Origin: Streptomyces sp. B1I3
Lineage (GTDB): Bacteria; Actinomycetota; Actinomycetes; Streptomycetales; Streptomycetaceae
DNA: 64,000 nucleotides
Assembly: GCF_030816615.1 (NCBI RefSeq)
Contig: NZ_JAUSYD010000001.1
Coordinates: 7,400,501-7,464,500 of the forward strand
Reading direction: 5' to 3'
Within the stretch, counting starts at the first letter, position 1. Every line of letters starts with the position of its first letter. The notes under the pieces were generated by a model. That model was not told the DNA's origin. It worked only from the letters and a program-made list of their open reading frames with translations, and searched no databases. Below are positions 1 to 8,111 of the stretch, piece by piece. The position numbers and the translations under genes are program-made.

Positions 1-308
1 ACCGGCAGCATCGCCGAGATGAGCGCGGTTACGGGCGAGAGCACGTTCATCGGGCCGATCGCGAGCGTGCGGTAGAGCAGGGCGAAGGCAGCGGCCGACG
101 CGACACCTGAGGCGGCGCCCCACGCGAGGGTGGCCGGGGCGAAGGAGGCGCCGAGGAAGGGCCACAGCAGCAGCTCCACGGTGAGCGAGGCCGGAGCGGC
201 AATCATCACGGTGCGCAGGACGTGGGCCTTGCGGGCACCGAGGCCGCCAAGGAAGTCGGCACATCCGTAGGCCAGGGAACTGCCCAGGGCCAACAGCAGA
301 GCGATCAC
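1..308 (-). CDS. EamA/DMT-family transporter, N-terminal part (runs off left edge)
   Basis: Reading the minus strand from a GTG at 308 gives an uninterrupted hydrophobic product beginning VIALLLALGSSLAYGCADFL and continuing through LLYRTLAIGPMNVLSPVTAL, with about three membrane segments in 102 residues. The GSSLAYGxADFLGG start and the YRxLAIGPMNVLSPVTALI segment are typical of EamA-type drug/metabolite exporters of the inner membrane. An ATG six bases upstream is followed by an in-frame stop, so the GTG is the likely start. It is divergent from the XRE-cupin gene at 428, a pairing often seen for a regulator and the exporter it controls (inference). The C-terminal two thirds lie outside the window. 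Confidence 0.75.
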   Translation of the reverse strand, partial: MIALLLALGSSLAYGCADFLGGLGARKAHVLRTVMIAAPASLTVELLLWPFLGASFAPATLAWGAASGVASAAAFALLYRTLAIGPMNVLSPVTALISAMLP

Positions 309-427
309 GGGTACATCCCTTACTATCAATGGAACGACTACACCGTACAACGCACCGACCGAAGGTCGTCAACCGAACGACCGCGTGGTGCAGTGCAGTG
401 ATCCACCTGCCTGGAGGGATGACAGCG

Positions 428-1003
428 ATGGCCGAGACCGAAGCGGCACTGCGGACGCTCGCGCACAACGTCCGCGCGGCCCGTACCCGCGCCGGACTGT
501 CCCTGGACGAACTCGGCCGCCGCGCCAAGGTCAGCAAGGGCGCCCTGGTCGCCCTGGAAAAGGCCCAGGGCAATCCCAACTTCGCCACCCTGGTCCGCCT
601 CGCCGACACCCTCGGCGCCTCCGTTTCCGCCCTGATGGAGGGACGGTCCGAGGAACGCGTCCGGGTGGTCAGCGCCGCCACCGTCATGCCCCTGTGGAAG
701 GGCGAGCGCGGCGGCGAAGCTCGCCTCATGCTGACCACCAGCGGCCCGGCAGCCACCGAAGTCTGGCGCTGGACGCTGGAACCCGGCGAGGAATACCCCA
801 GCCACCCCCACCAGGCCGGCGTCGTGGAGACCGTCAACGTCACCGCCGGGCAGATGGTGCTCGTCGTCAACGGCACCGACCACCCCGTCGAGGCGGGGCA
901 GACCGCCACTTTCGACGCTGACGCCCCCCACACCTACCGCGGCTCAGGCACCGAGACCTGCCACCTGATCATGACCGTCCACCTGCCCCCCAGTCCCGCG
1001 TAG
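428..1003 (+). CDS. XRE-family transcriptional regulator with cupin domain
   Basis: A 191-residue cytoplasmic regulator. Residues ~8-65 form a Cro/C1-type helix-turn-helix (RAARTRAGLSLDELGRRAKV, then SKGALVALEKAQGNPNFATL), and residues ~100-190 form a cupin barrel (EEYPSHPHQAGVVETV, DAPHTYRGSG). The ATG at 428 has GGAGG ten bases upstream. An in-frame ATG at 419 sits on top of that ribosome site and is less likely. Proteins of this build usually sense a small molecule through the cupin and control a neighbouring catabolic or transport gene. Here the divergent EamA transporter is the obvious candidate target (inference). Confidence 0.85.
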   Translation: MAETEAALRTLAHNVRAARTRAGLSLDELGRRAKVSKGALVALEKAQGNPNFATLVRLADTLGASVSALMEGRSEERVRVVSAATVMPLWKGERGGEARLMLTTSGPAATEVWRWTLEPGEEYPSHPHQAGVVETVNVTAGQMVLVVNGTDHPVEAGQTATFDADAPHTYRGSGTETCHLIMTVHLPPSPA

Positions 1004-1049
1004 CCCTGGGTGGGCCAGGTGTCCACACCGGACAATCCCTGTCTGTCGT

Positions 1050-1192
1050 CAAACGAATCGTTTGCCGAGAGACGGCCGACGCGTCCAATGAACCGTGCAA
1101 TCAGAGGGTTCGGGGCGGCGCGAATCCAATCAGATCCGATGGTGATCGCTGTCAGGGTTCGACGACAGATAGGGTCCGGTCCTCCGTACGGA
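1050..1192. promoter_or_regulatory. Palindrome-rich leader of the serine recombinase (possible res/att region)
   Basis: The 200 bp in front of the recombinase hold a 7+1+7 perfect inverted repeat (CAAACGA-A-TCGTTTG, 1050-1064), a CTGTC/GACAG pair near 1150-1168 and the 10-bp palindrome TCCGTACGGA (1183-1192). Small serine resolvases commonly act on clustered inverted sites just upstream of their own gene, so this may be the crossover or control region. No experimental support is visible. Confidence 0.35.
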
Positions 1193-1204
1193 AGGGGCCC
1201 TTCG

Positions 1205-1825
1205 GTGGCGAACCTGGTCTACAAGCGGGTCTCGACCGACCGGCAGTCGACGGCCCGGCAGAAGCTCGTCCTGGACGAGGCCGGGGTCGAGGACCCGGTC
1301 GTCTTCAAGGAGGACCCGGGCACCTCCAGTCGCCTCCATCCCCTCCAGCGGCCGAAGTTCCGCGAACTGCTCACCTACGCGCGGCCGGGCGACACCGTGC
1401 ACATCTACGAGATGTTCCGCCTCGTCCGCGGCACCGGGCACATCCTCGACGTGCTCGACGTCCTCCACCGCGACCGTCTCGCCCTGCGCATCCACGACGG
1501 CGCGTTCTCCGCGATGGACCTCACCGCCCGCCACCTGCGCACCGGAGAGCTCCTGTCCACCGTCAAGTTCGTGGTGCAGACCCTCACGGCCGCCGGCGAA
1601 CTCCAGCGCCGCCTCCAGCGGGAGCTGACCTACGACGGACTGCGGGCCGCCGAGACCAAAGGCAGCAAGGGCGGACGCCGCCCCGCCGTGGCGGCCGCGA
1701 AGACCGCCGACGTACGCACCGCGTACCTGGAAGGCCGCTCGATCGCCGCTCTCGCCCGCGACCACGGCGTTAGCCGCGGCGCGATGTACGGCCGTCGCCG
1801 ACCTCCCCGTGCGGCGGACTCGTAG
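1205..1825 (+). CDS. Small serine recombinase (resolvase/invertase family), C-terminal tail frameshifted
   Basis: A 206-residue site-specific recombinase. The GTG at 1205 opens with VANLVYKRVSTDRQSTARQK, where RVSTDRQ carries the nucleophilic serine. The catalytic domain continues through ERxxxE-like helices to ~residue 140, and the tail has the Hin-type helix-turn-helix (SIAALARDHGVSRGAMYG). After DHGVSRGA the frame departs from the family. A two-base loss near 1785 (atgtacg for an expected atccgtacg) would explain it, because the other frame reads TAVADLP as expected. It abuts a truncated tyrosine recombinase on the opposite strand. It may be the resolvase of the Tn3-type element whose tnpA ends appear at 5.4 and 16.5 kb (inference). 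Confidence 0.8.
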   Translation: MANLVYKRVSTDRQSTARQKLVLDEAGVEDPVVFKEDPGTSSRLHPLQRPKFRELLTYARPGDTVHIYEMFRLVRGTGHILDVLDVLHRDRLALRIHDGAFSAMDLTARHLRTGELLSTVKFVVQTLTAAGELQRRLQRELTYDGLRAAETKGSKGGRRPAVAAAKTADVRTAYLEGRSIAALARDHGVSRGAMYGRRRPPRAADS

Positions 1826-2358
1826 AGCATCTTCCACTGCGTCTTCTCCCGCAGGGCCACGTCAAGCCGCCATAGGGCAGCGATCTGGTTCTCCGCGAGA
1901 GCCTTGGTGCGGTCCGGCGGTGCCGGCCGCCGCTCGATGCCGATCGTGGGATCGCCTTCGATCCAGCCCTGGCGCTGCCACCAGCCGATCGCTTTGCGGG
2001 CGATGGACAGTTCACGGTTGACGGTGTCGGCGTCCATCTCGTCTGCCCGCGCGGCGGCCAGCTCGGCCAGGACTTCCGGCAGTGCCGGGTCGTCGATCGC
2101 GGTGACGGGGAAGACGAGCGGCTTCGCGCCCCGGCGGGCGGGTCCGGTCGGCGCCGGTTCGCCGGCGAGCATCCACCCCCACGTCGTCAGCGAGATCCGG
2201 TAGATCCGTGCGGAGAACTTCGCGATGCCCGCGCCGGTGAGGTAGCGCTCGACCGCCGCGGTGTACGACGCGGGCGGGGCGGACAGAGGTACGACCCGAG
2301 CGCTCGGCAACCGAAGCGCGCCCCCGCTCCCGAGCTCGGTCACCGTTTCGATCGTCAC
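1807..2358 (-). pseudogene. Phage-type tyrosine recombinase (integrase), N-terminal two thirds only
   Basis: The minus strand encodes a SAM-like core-binding domain and the start of the catalytic domain. Recognisable parts are the N-terminal helical segment YTAAVERYLTGAGIAKFSAR, the linker DTVNRELSIARKAIGWWQRQ and the approach to the catalytic Arg (TQWKMLYESAAR). Homology stops at SAAR, about residue 184, before the RHRY active-site residues, exactly where the serine recombinase ends on the other strand. The gene was therefore cut by the recombinase-bearing segment. The ATG at 2358 is the likely start. It is non-functional as it stands. Confidence 0.8.
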
Positions 2359-2384
2359 GCCGTCCCACCACCCTTCCGGTACTG

Positions 2385-2488
2385 CCGCAGTAAATGCTTA
2401 CACCTCGCCCCGGTGGCCGGGTAGGCCCGCCGCAGGTCGCGATGATCACGGTAGGGGTCCGCCGCAGTAAATCCGGCATTTACTGCGG
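2385..2488. repeat. Repeated CCGCAGTAAAT motif: candidate integrase att/arm sites
   Basis: CCGCAGTAAAT occurs at 2385-2395 and 2462-2472 and inverted at 2478-2488. The last two form a perfect 11+5+11 inverted repeat. The first copy also sits in the small palindrome TACTGC-C-GCAGTA (2380-2392). The array lies just upstream of the truncated integrase and overlaps the stop of the YafY-type gene, as expected for an attachment site that reconstitutes the 3' end of a host gene (inference). Confidence 0.45.
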
Positions 2489-3229
2489 TAGTTCTTTCGC
2501 TCTCCGCTGGGCGGCTGCGGTGAGCTGGGCGGCCAGATTCTTGAGCGCCTGCCGTAGTTCGTCGGGATGGTGGATGGTGAAGGGCCACTTCAGGGAGGCG
2601 AGCATGTGGGCCATGCCGTCCAGCCGTTCTGCCCGTGCGTGCATCAGGACGCCGGTGGGCTGGGCGGTGAGGGTCACCGCTGAGCGGGGCAGCCGGCGGG
2701 TGATCTCATGGAGGGGGCCATGGACCGTCACCTCGACCTGCCAGCGGTAGGGCCCCTGAGCGAGGGTCGAGGTCAGGTGGGCGACGCGGTCGAAGCCGTC
2801 GGATGCGGTGAAGCTGTCGGCTCGGGAGGTGACGGAGGTGATGCGGTCGATGCGGAAGGTTCGCAGGCTGTCGCGGAGGTGGTCGTGGCCGACGACGTAC
2901 CAGCTGCCGGTGTGGACGACCACGCCGTATGGGTCGATGTCGCGTTCGGTGTGTTCCTGGCGCCAGGACTGGTGGCTGATACCGACGGTCGTGTGGGCGC
3001 GGGAGGCCTGGCCCAGTGCCAGCAGAACGCCGGTTCCGGGTGCCTGACCGATCACGGCGTTGGCGGTGAAGGACAGGGTTTCCCGCATGGCGGCGAGCGG
3101 TTCGCGCAGGGCGTGCGGAAGCACCCGCTCGATCTTGGCCAAGGCACCGGCACTGGCTGGCGCGGCAGTGCCCATGCCCAGACGTTCTGCCGCGAGCAGG
3201 CCAAGAACGACGGCGAGGGCCTCGTCATT
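2480..3229 (-). pseudogene. YafY/WYL-type transcriptional regulator, C-terminal part (split by inversion)
   Basis: The minus frame enters at the inversion junction with TNDEALAVVLGLLAAERLGM and continues through a WYL ligand-binding domain (DPYGVVVHTGSWYVVGHDHL, then RTFRIDRITSV) to a C-terminal WCX-like domain ending KELPQ. The N-terminal DeoR-like helix-turn-helix of the same gene lies inverted at 3586-3803. Flipping the 3230-3808 segment rejoins the halves in the usual order LPRLVLT-NDEALAV, apart from a one-base slip. The intact protein would be a DNA-binding sensor controlling the divergent hydrolase. Confidence 0.8.
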
Positions 3230-3234
3230 GGTGA

Positions 3235-3507
3235 CTGAGACGTCCGGCTGCCCCGGTCACCGGAGCAGCCGCGTAGCTGTGGGCGACCAGCGTGACGTCG
3301 CGCAGATCGTTCCGCTCGACGAAGCCATTGATGTCCGCGATGTGCGTGTCCAGATCTGTCTCGGGTCCGCCCTGGTTTGCGTGCTTGGCCAGGCCCGCCA
3401 GTGTCAGCTGCAGCGCCGTGTGACCACGCTCCCGCAGAGCGCGAGCGGTGTCTTCCCAGGCCCACGACCCGAGCCAAGCGCCGGGAACGAGTACGAAGGT
3501 GGCCATG
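3235..3507 (-). pseudogene. Alpha/beta hydrolase, N-terminal part (inside the inverted segment)
   Basis: ATG at 3507, with GGGAG upstream, gives MATFVLVPGAWLGSWAWEDT and then the nucleophile elbow VAHSYAAAPVTGAA with Ser in HSY. The frame ends a few residues later at the inversion junction with GRLSHQ and a stop. The remainder, LERVAYVDSAS onwards, is on the plus strand from 3804. Family members are small cofactor-free hydrolases. This copy cannot be made as one chain in the present orientation. Confidence 0.8.
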
Positions 3508-3585
3508 TGATCTCCCAGAAGTAGGTGCTGCGGGGAGCGTAAAGTCGATACAGGACAGAATCCGCCCTGAAATGCCGAGTGATCC

Positions 3586-3803
3586 ATGTCGCATCCCCTC
3601 ACCCGCGTGCTGACCCTGCTCGAACTCCTCCAGTCCAACGCCCGGCTCACCGGGGTGGAGCTGGCCGACCGGCTGGACACCGACGTGCGCACGGTGCGCC
3701 GGTACACCGCGCACCTGCGGGAACTGGGCATCCCCGTGGAGGCCGAACGTGGCCGCTACGGCGGCTACCGACTGGCCCGCGGCTCGTATGCCCCGTCTGG
3801 TCC
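3586..3803 (+). pseudogene. YafY-type regulator, N-terminal helix-turn-helix part
   Basis: ATG at 3586 encodes MSHPLTRVLTLLELLQSNAR followed by the winged HTH (LTGVELADRLDTDVRTVRRY, then GRYGGYRLARG). This is the standard start of YafY/PafC-like regulators. After ARG the expected continuation RMPRLVLT is found one base out of frame, and then the inversion junction. It pairs with 2480-3229. Confidence 0.8.
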
Positions 3804-4262
3804 TCACCTGGAGCGCGTGGCCTATGTGGACAGTGCCTCATTTGCCGCGGGCAGTGCATGCTCGACCTCATGCCACCGCAGGCAGCGGACCAGCTGCGCC
3901 AGCAGGTCGACGCGTCTGGCGACGGGTGGCGGCTGCCGATGCCGCCGTTTGAGGTCCTGGGCTTGTCCAGCAGCCTCGACGGGCTCGATGAGCACCAGCT
4001 GGACGCTCTGCGCACGGGTGCCACTCCTCAGCCGTTCGGTACCTTCACCCAGCGTCTCGCCGGCCCGGCCGAGCCCGGTCCCGGCATGGACCATGTCCTG
4101 GTGGCGTGCCATGACTTCACGGGGCTGCTGGATGCCGGGGTGCCGATGCTGGCCTACCTGAACCAGCCGCCGTGGCGGCGCTTCGACCTGCCCACCGGGC
4201 ACTGGCCGATGCTTTCCGCGCCCGCCGAACTCGCCGACATCCTCGACAAGGCCGTCTCCTGA
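3804..4262 (+). pseudogene. Alpha/beta hydrolase, C-terminal part, additionally frameshifted
   Basis: The strand resumes the hydrolase at LERVAYVDSASFAAG. A one-base shift near 3852 moves the rest, QCMLDLMPPQAADQLRQQVD to the end LPTGHWPMLSAPAELADILD, into another frame. The TGHWPMLSAP segment contains the catalytic His of the family. Together with 3235-3507 it makes one hydrolase of about 240 residues. The stop at 4262 lies 26 bp before the next gene. Confidence 0.75.
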
Positions 4263-4288
4263 CCGCGCTGACTGAGAGGCACAGCCCG

Positions 4289-5366
4289 ATGCTTGACCAC
4301 GAGAGCGTCCGCCGGCTGCGGGCCTATGCGCAGGCCCTGGCCGGCGGAGCACGGGAGGACTCTGCCGAGGCGGTCGTCCGACGGGTATTCGCTATCCAGG
4401 CCCAAGACGCCACGGCCGCCGACCTGGGCGTCCGGGTACGCGGCCGGGACATCACCGCCCAGGCCATCCGCACGGCATACGAGAAAAGAGCGGAGCATCG
4501 TCCGCGGCTGGTACATGCGCGGCACCCTGCACACGATTCCCAGCGACGACGCCCGCTGGGTGTTGCGGTTGCTGTCCCCGCGGATTCTTGCCGCAACCAG
4601 CCGCCGCTACCAGCAGCTGGGCCTGGACGATGATCTGCGCCAGCGCGCCGACTATCTCATCCGGCGCGTTCTCACCGCGCACGGCCCGCTTACCCGGGCC
4701 GAGTTGACCGAGCACCTCACCACCCTCGGTATCTCGCCGGACGGGCAGGCGCCTTTCCACCTGATCCGCCACGCGGCACTCACTGGCGTCCTCTGTCACG
4801 GTCCGCAGCGCGCCGGTGAGGCCGCGTATGTACTGCTCGACGACTGGCTGCCCACCACCGGGGGCGCCCGGCGGGAGGAAGGCGCTGCTCTCGCCGAGCT
4901 GGCCCGTCGCTACCTGGCCGCGCACGCCCCCGCCACCTGGGAGGACTTCGCCGCCTGGTCCGGGCTGCCGGTCACCTGGGCCCGCAGGGCCTGGAAACTG
5001 CTGGCGGAATCCTGCGTGATCACCGAGTACGGCGGCTTGACCATGCTCGCCGGACGGGTGGAGGAACTCCCGGGCGCGTTTGACACTCCAGACGTTCGCA
5101 TGCTGCCCGCCTACGACAACTACCTGATCGGCTACCGCACTCGCGAGATGTCCGTCCCCGCTCTCCACCAGGCCCGCGTCTGGCCAGGAGGCGGCCTCAT
5201 CCGGCCGACCGTCATCGCCGACGGCCTGGCCATCGCCACCTGGAGCCGTGGCTCCGGCGCGCGCTCCATCAAGGTGGATGCGTTCGAACCTGTCCCCCCT
5301 CAGATCCAGCGGGAAGTCGACATGGAGAAAGACGCCGTCGTCCGCTTCCTGCGGCCCACCACATAG
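4289..5366 (+). pseudogene. Winged-helix DNA-binding protein of the AlkZ-like (HTH_42) family, one-base frameshift
   Basis: The ATG at 4289 starts MLDHESVRRLRAYAQALAGG. After TAYEK the frame is lost, and the adjacent frame supplies ERSIVRGWYMRGTLHTIPSD through to RFLRPTT. The break is an AAAA run at ~4483 where AAA restores the frame. Restored, the protein has about 358 residues. Family members have tandem winged helices and include the DNA glycosylase AlkZ, which unhooks crosslinks made by azinomycin-type products, so a DNA-repair or self-resistance role is possible. A sequencing error would make this an intact gene. Confidence 0.75.
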
Positions 5367-5421
5367 CCGACCCGCATCCCGATCCAAAAAATAGGGCGGC
5401 CGCGTAGGCGAGAACGTTGGG

Positions 5422-5640
5422 TCAAGCGGCCTGACCGAGGCCGGCGGCGATCAGGCTCTGCTCACGGAGCGGGGTGAAGTCGACGTCAAGCTTCGGGTCG
5501 TACGCTTCCGGCTGGATACCGAGTTCGTGCGTGCTGTATTCGCCGAACCGGTTGACGTGCTCGGTCAGGTACGGCGAGATGTGGGCCAGGTCCTCGGGGT
5601 CGATCTCCCATCCTTTTTCCAGCAGCTGGCGGATGATCTC
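5422..5640 (-). pseudogene. Tn3-family transposase TnpA, extreme C-terminal fragment
   Basis: The minus strand reads SPYLTEHVNRFGEYSTHELG and then AYDPKLDVDFTPLREQSLIA to the stop. This is the conserved tail of the large Tn3-type DDE transposases of actinobacteria. Homology ends near 5640, where a plus-strand acetyltransferase scrap begins. A matching N-terminal tnpA scrap is at 16463. Confidence 0.8.
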
Positions 5641-5660
5641 GGCGAGCACCTTTACCCCAC

Positions 5661-5829
5661 TGCCGTGGGGAAGGTCGATCTCGGCTACCTGTTCCTGCCG
5701 CGGGCGTGGGGATTCGGGTACGCCGCCGAGGCGTGCGCGGCGGCACTGGACTGGCTCGAAGACGTCCTTCCGGGTGAGCCGGTGGTGCTCGCCACCCAGA
5801 CCGCCAACGTCCGTTCGATGCGCCTCGCG
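5661..5829 (+). pseudogene. GNAT acetyltransferase fragment
   Basis: The plus frame encodes VDLGYLFLPRAWGFGYAAEA followed by CAAALDWLEDVLPGEPVVLA and TQTANVRSMRLA. This is the acetyl-CoA-binding core of a RimJ/RimL-like GNAT enzyme (strand 4, the degenerate Q/RxxGxG/A loop, then TQxxNxxSxRLA). Neither the beginning nor the end of the domain is present. Confidence 0.7.
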
Positions 5830-5835
5830 TGTATG

Positions 5836-6130
5836 TCCGTCCACGGAGATGGTGAACTCGGAGCTGCTGCCGGTGCCGCTGTCGTCGGAAATGCCGATGC
5901 CGGCCACCAGATTCCTGTACGCACGGTCCAGCTGCCACGTCGCGACCGTCTCGCAGAGGGCAGAGGAATCGCGCAGGGCGACGGGATACTCGCGCAGGTT
6001 CACCTTCTGGGCGCCTGCCTGGTAGCCGTCGCCCTCGAACGCCGGCAGGTCGTTGACGAGGGGGACGTGCCCGAGGCCGGCGACGACTCGTCTACAGAGG
6101 GCGCCGAGGTGTCCCCGGTCGGCTCCTGGT
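5836..6130 (-). pseudogene. Unidentified fragment, possibly NPCBM-like carbohydrate-binding domain
   Basis: The minus strand reads GHVPLVNDLPAFEGDGYQAG, then NLREYPVALRDSSALCETVA and TWQLDRAYRNLVAGIGISDD, ending SSSEFTISVDGHT. The WxLDxxYxxLxAxIGISDDSGTGSxxxFxI pattern resembles NPCBM-type beta-sandwich modules. Both ends are cut. I do not recognise the parent protein. Confidence 0.35.
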
Positions 6131-6309
6131 CCGTACCCGGTTCCGCGCTGGACGGCGCCAACGCCGACGGGTTCCAGCGAACCATCGAGGTGGGGGAGAG
6201 CGCCTAGACGGCGATCGCCGACATCAGGGGAGCCCTCCGCGTCAGCCTGACTATCGAGGGTTGCGGCGCCATGGCCGCCTGGCTCGACCCCGTCATCACC
6301 AAAGGCCCT

Positions 6310-6621
6310 TTACGCGGTGATCGGGCAGGCATACGTACACGGCGTCTCCAGTCGCCGGGCTGCGGGCCGTAGGCGTAGAGGCTGGGGGAATCCCGGTAAG
6401 TCCTCCACGTCGGAGCCGGTGTAGGCGGGCGCGTCGGCAAGCATTCCGGCGATCTCGGGGTTGAGCTCGTTGCGGCGTCGGTGCAGCTCCTTGATTTTCT
6501 CGTGCAGTTCGGGATCGTCGTCATCGCGGACGTCGAAGCTGTCCAGGCGCTCCTCCACCTCGAACGGAGCTGGACCTTTCCTCTCGCTCGCTCTCACCCG
6601 GTACCCGGCCAGGGTTGACAC
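6310..6621 (-). pseudogene. Possible fragment of a large serine recombinase (coiled-coil region)
   Basis: A minus-strand frame includes FEVEERLDSFDVRDDDDPEL and HEKIKELHRRRNELNPEIAG, followed by short acidic and Pro-rich sequence. The charged helical ELHxKIxELxxRRxEL stretch resembles the coiled-coil domain of large serine recombinases. No catalytic domain is present, and the frame may be chance. Confidence 0.3.
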
Positions 6622-6670
6622 TGTCGGCTATTGGTATTAGCTTTTAGCTAGTCACATTAGCTCATAGCTA
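6615..6670 (+). promoter_or_regulatory. Promoter with twin palindromic operator for the hydrolase-TetR operon
   Basis: TTGACA at 6615-6620 is followed after 17 bp by TAGCTT (6638-6643), a good -35/-10 pair. The -10 is part of TAGCT-TTT-AGCTA (6638-6650), and a second copy TAGCT-CAT-AGCTA lies at 6658-6670, exactly 20 bp on, so both copies face the same side of the helix. This is the expected layout of an operator for the co-transcribed TetR protein, giving autoregulation. Confidence 0.7.
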
Positions 6671-6696
6671 TTGCACTTAACGAGCAGGGAGATGTC

Positions 6697-7533
6697 ATGG
6701 CTGAGCTTGTCTCCGTCCCGGGCGGCACCATCGCCTACGAGGCCGCTGGGGAAGGCCCGCTGGTCGTCCTGGCCCACGGCATGGGGGACAGTCGCGCGGC
6801 GTACAGGTTCGTCCTGCCGCGTCTGGTGGCGGCGGGGTATCGAGTGGCCGCGGTCGACCTGCGGGGCTGTGGTGAATCGAGCGCGCAATGGCCTTCCTAC
6901 TCGCGCACTGACATCGCGGGCGATGTGCTCGCGGTGATCCGTCACATCGACAGCGGTCCGGCCGTCCTGGTGGGCCACTCGATCTCCGGCGGCGCTGCCA
7001 CCATCGCGGCCGCCCAGGATCCCGATCTGGTCAGGGGCATCATCGAGCTGGGCCCCTTCACTCGCGCGCAGTCGATCAAGCTCGGTGACTTCCGCTCGAA
7101 GAGCTACCGCAAGGGTGCCTTCCGGCTGCTCGGCGCCAGCCTGTTCGGAAGGGTGGGGCTGTGGTCTCGCTATCTCGACCACGCCTACCCGGGCCGCAAG
7201 CCGGCCGACTGGACCGACCGGCTGGCCCGCATCGAGGCGATGCTGGGCGAACCTGGCCGGATGCGGGCGCTGCAGAAGATGGGGCAGTCGGCGCCGACTG
7301 ACGCTGGCGCGCAGTTGGGCAACGTACGGTGCCCCGCCCTGATCGTGCAGGGCTCGCTGGACCCCGACTGGGTCGATCCGCGCGCCGAGGGCGAGGCGAT
7401 CGTGGCTGCGATGCCGGCCGGTGTCGGAGAGCTCGCGGTGGTCGAGGGAGCTGGCCACTACCCGCACGACCAGTACCCCGAGGAGACGGTGTCCCTGATG
7501 CTGGCCTTCCTGGAAGCACACGCCCGTGCCTAG
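6697..7533 (+). CDS. Alpha/beta hydrolase
   Basis: A 278-residue cytoplasmic hydrolase starting at ATG 6697, with a GGGAGA site nine bases upstream. The oxyanion-loop motif AHGMGDSR is at ~26-33. The nucleophile is Ser95 in GHSISGG, an acid lies in GSLDPDWVDP, and the catalytic His254 is in GAGHYPHDQYPE. It looks complete and functional. Relatives are esterases, haloperoxidase-like enzymes or C-C hydrolases, and the substrate cannot be read from sequence. Its stop overlaps the TetR start by eight bases, so the two are translationally coupled and probably repressed together through the twin operator at 6638-6670. Confidence 0.85.
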   Translation: MAELVSVPGGTIAYEAAGEGPLVVLAHGMGDSRAAYRFVLPRLVAAGYRVAAVDLRGCGESSAQWPSYSRTDIAGDVLAVIRHIDSGPAVLVGHSISGGAATIAAAQDPDLVRGIIELGPFTRAQSIKLGDFRSKSYRKGAFRLLGASLFGRVGLWSRYLDHAYPGRKPADWTDRLARIEAMLGEPGRMRALQKMGQSAPTDAGAQLGNVRCPALIVQGSLDPDWVDPRAEGEAIVAAMPAGVGELAVVEGAGHYPHDQYPEETVSLMLAFLEAHARA

Positions 7534-8110
7534 GGCGGGCCTCGATACGAGCGCCGTCGTCGCGGCGGGAGCAGCCCTCGCCGACGAGGTCGGTCTGTCG
7601 GGTCTGACCATGGGGCTGGTGGCCGACAGGCTCGGCGTACGGCCGCCGTCGCTGTACAAGCACGTCGGCTCCCTGCACGAGCTGCGGCACGGCATCTCCA
7701 TCCTGGCCAAGCGTGAGTTCGCCCATCAGCTGGCCCGGGAGTCCGTCGGCCGTTCCGGCCCGGACGCGGTCCGGGCGTTCGCCGACAGCTACCGCCACTG
7801 GGCCCTGGAGCATCCCGGCCGCTACGCCGCCACCGTCCCCGCTCCGGCGGCCGGTGACGAGGAGGACCGCCGCGTCAGCGAAGAGGCGTTGCAGGTTCTG
7901 CTCGACGTCCTCGCCGGTTTCGGCCTGCCCGACGCGCGCGTGGTCGACTCCGCACGCGCCATACGATCAGCACTCCACGGGTTCGTCACCCTTGAGGCCG
8001 CCGCCGGCTTCCAGATGCCCCGCGATGTCACGCGGAGTTTCCACTTTCTCATCGACACCCTGATCGCCGGCTTCCAGGCCGACCCTCCTGACCGCGCCTC
8101 CGAAGGATGA
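7526..8110 (+). CDS. TetR/AcrR-family transcriptional regulator
   Basis: A 194-residue repressor from GTG 7526. Residues ~8-55 are the TetR helix-turn-helix (GLSGLTMGLVADRLGVRPPS, then LYKHVGSLHELRHG). The rest is a helical ligand-binding and dimer domain of the WHG type (AIRSALHGFVTLEAAAGFQM). It is coupled to the upstream hydrolase and ends one base before the next gene. The twin palindrome upstream of the operon is its likely binding site (inference). Confidence 0.88.
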   Translation: MPRAGLDTSAVVAAGAALADEVGLSGLTMGLVADRLGVRPPSLYKHVGSLHELRHGISILAKREFAHQLARESVGRSGPDAVRAFADSYRHWALEHPGRYAATVPAPAAGDEEDRRVSEEALQVLLDVLAGFGLPDARVVDSARAIRSALHGFVTLEAAAGFQMPRDVTRSFHFLIDTLIAGFQADPPDRASEG

Positions 8111-8111
8111 C

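Larger units (their letters stand above)
3230..3808. other. Inverted ~575 bp segment exchanging the 5' halves of two divergent genes
   Basis: Both ends carry TCACC/GGTGA (3230-3234 and 3804-3808) inside a looser CGTCT-n5/6-TCACC inverted repeat. The segment holds the shared promoter region and the 5' ends of the hydrolase (minus) and regulator (plus). Inverting it in silico restores GRLSHLERVAYVDS across the hydrolase junction in frame, and the regulator apart from one base. This is strong evidence for a real inversion event or a mixed or misassembled state. Confidence 0.75.
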
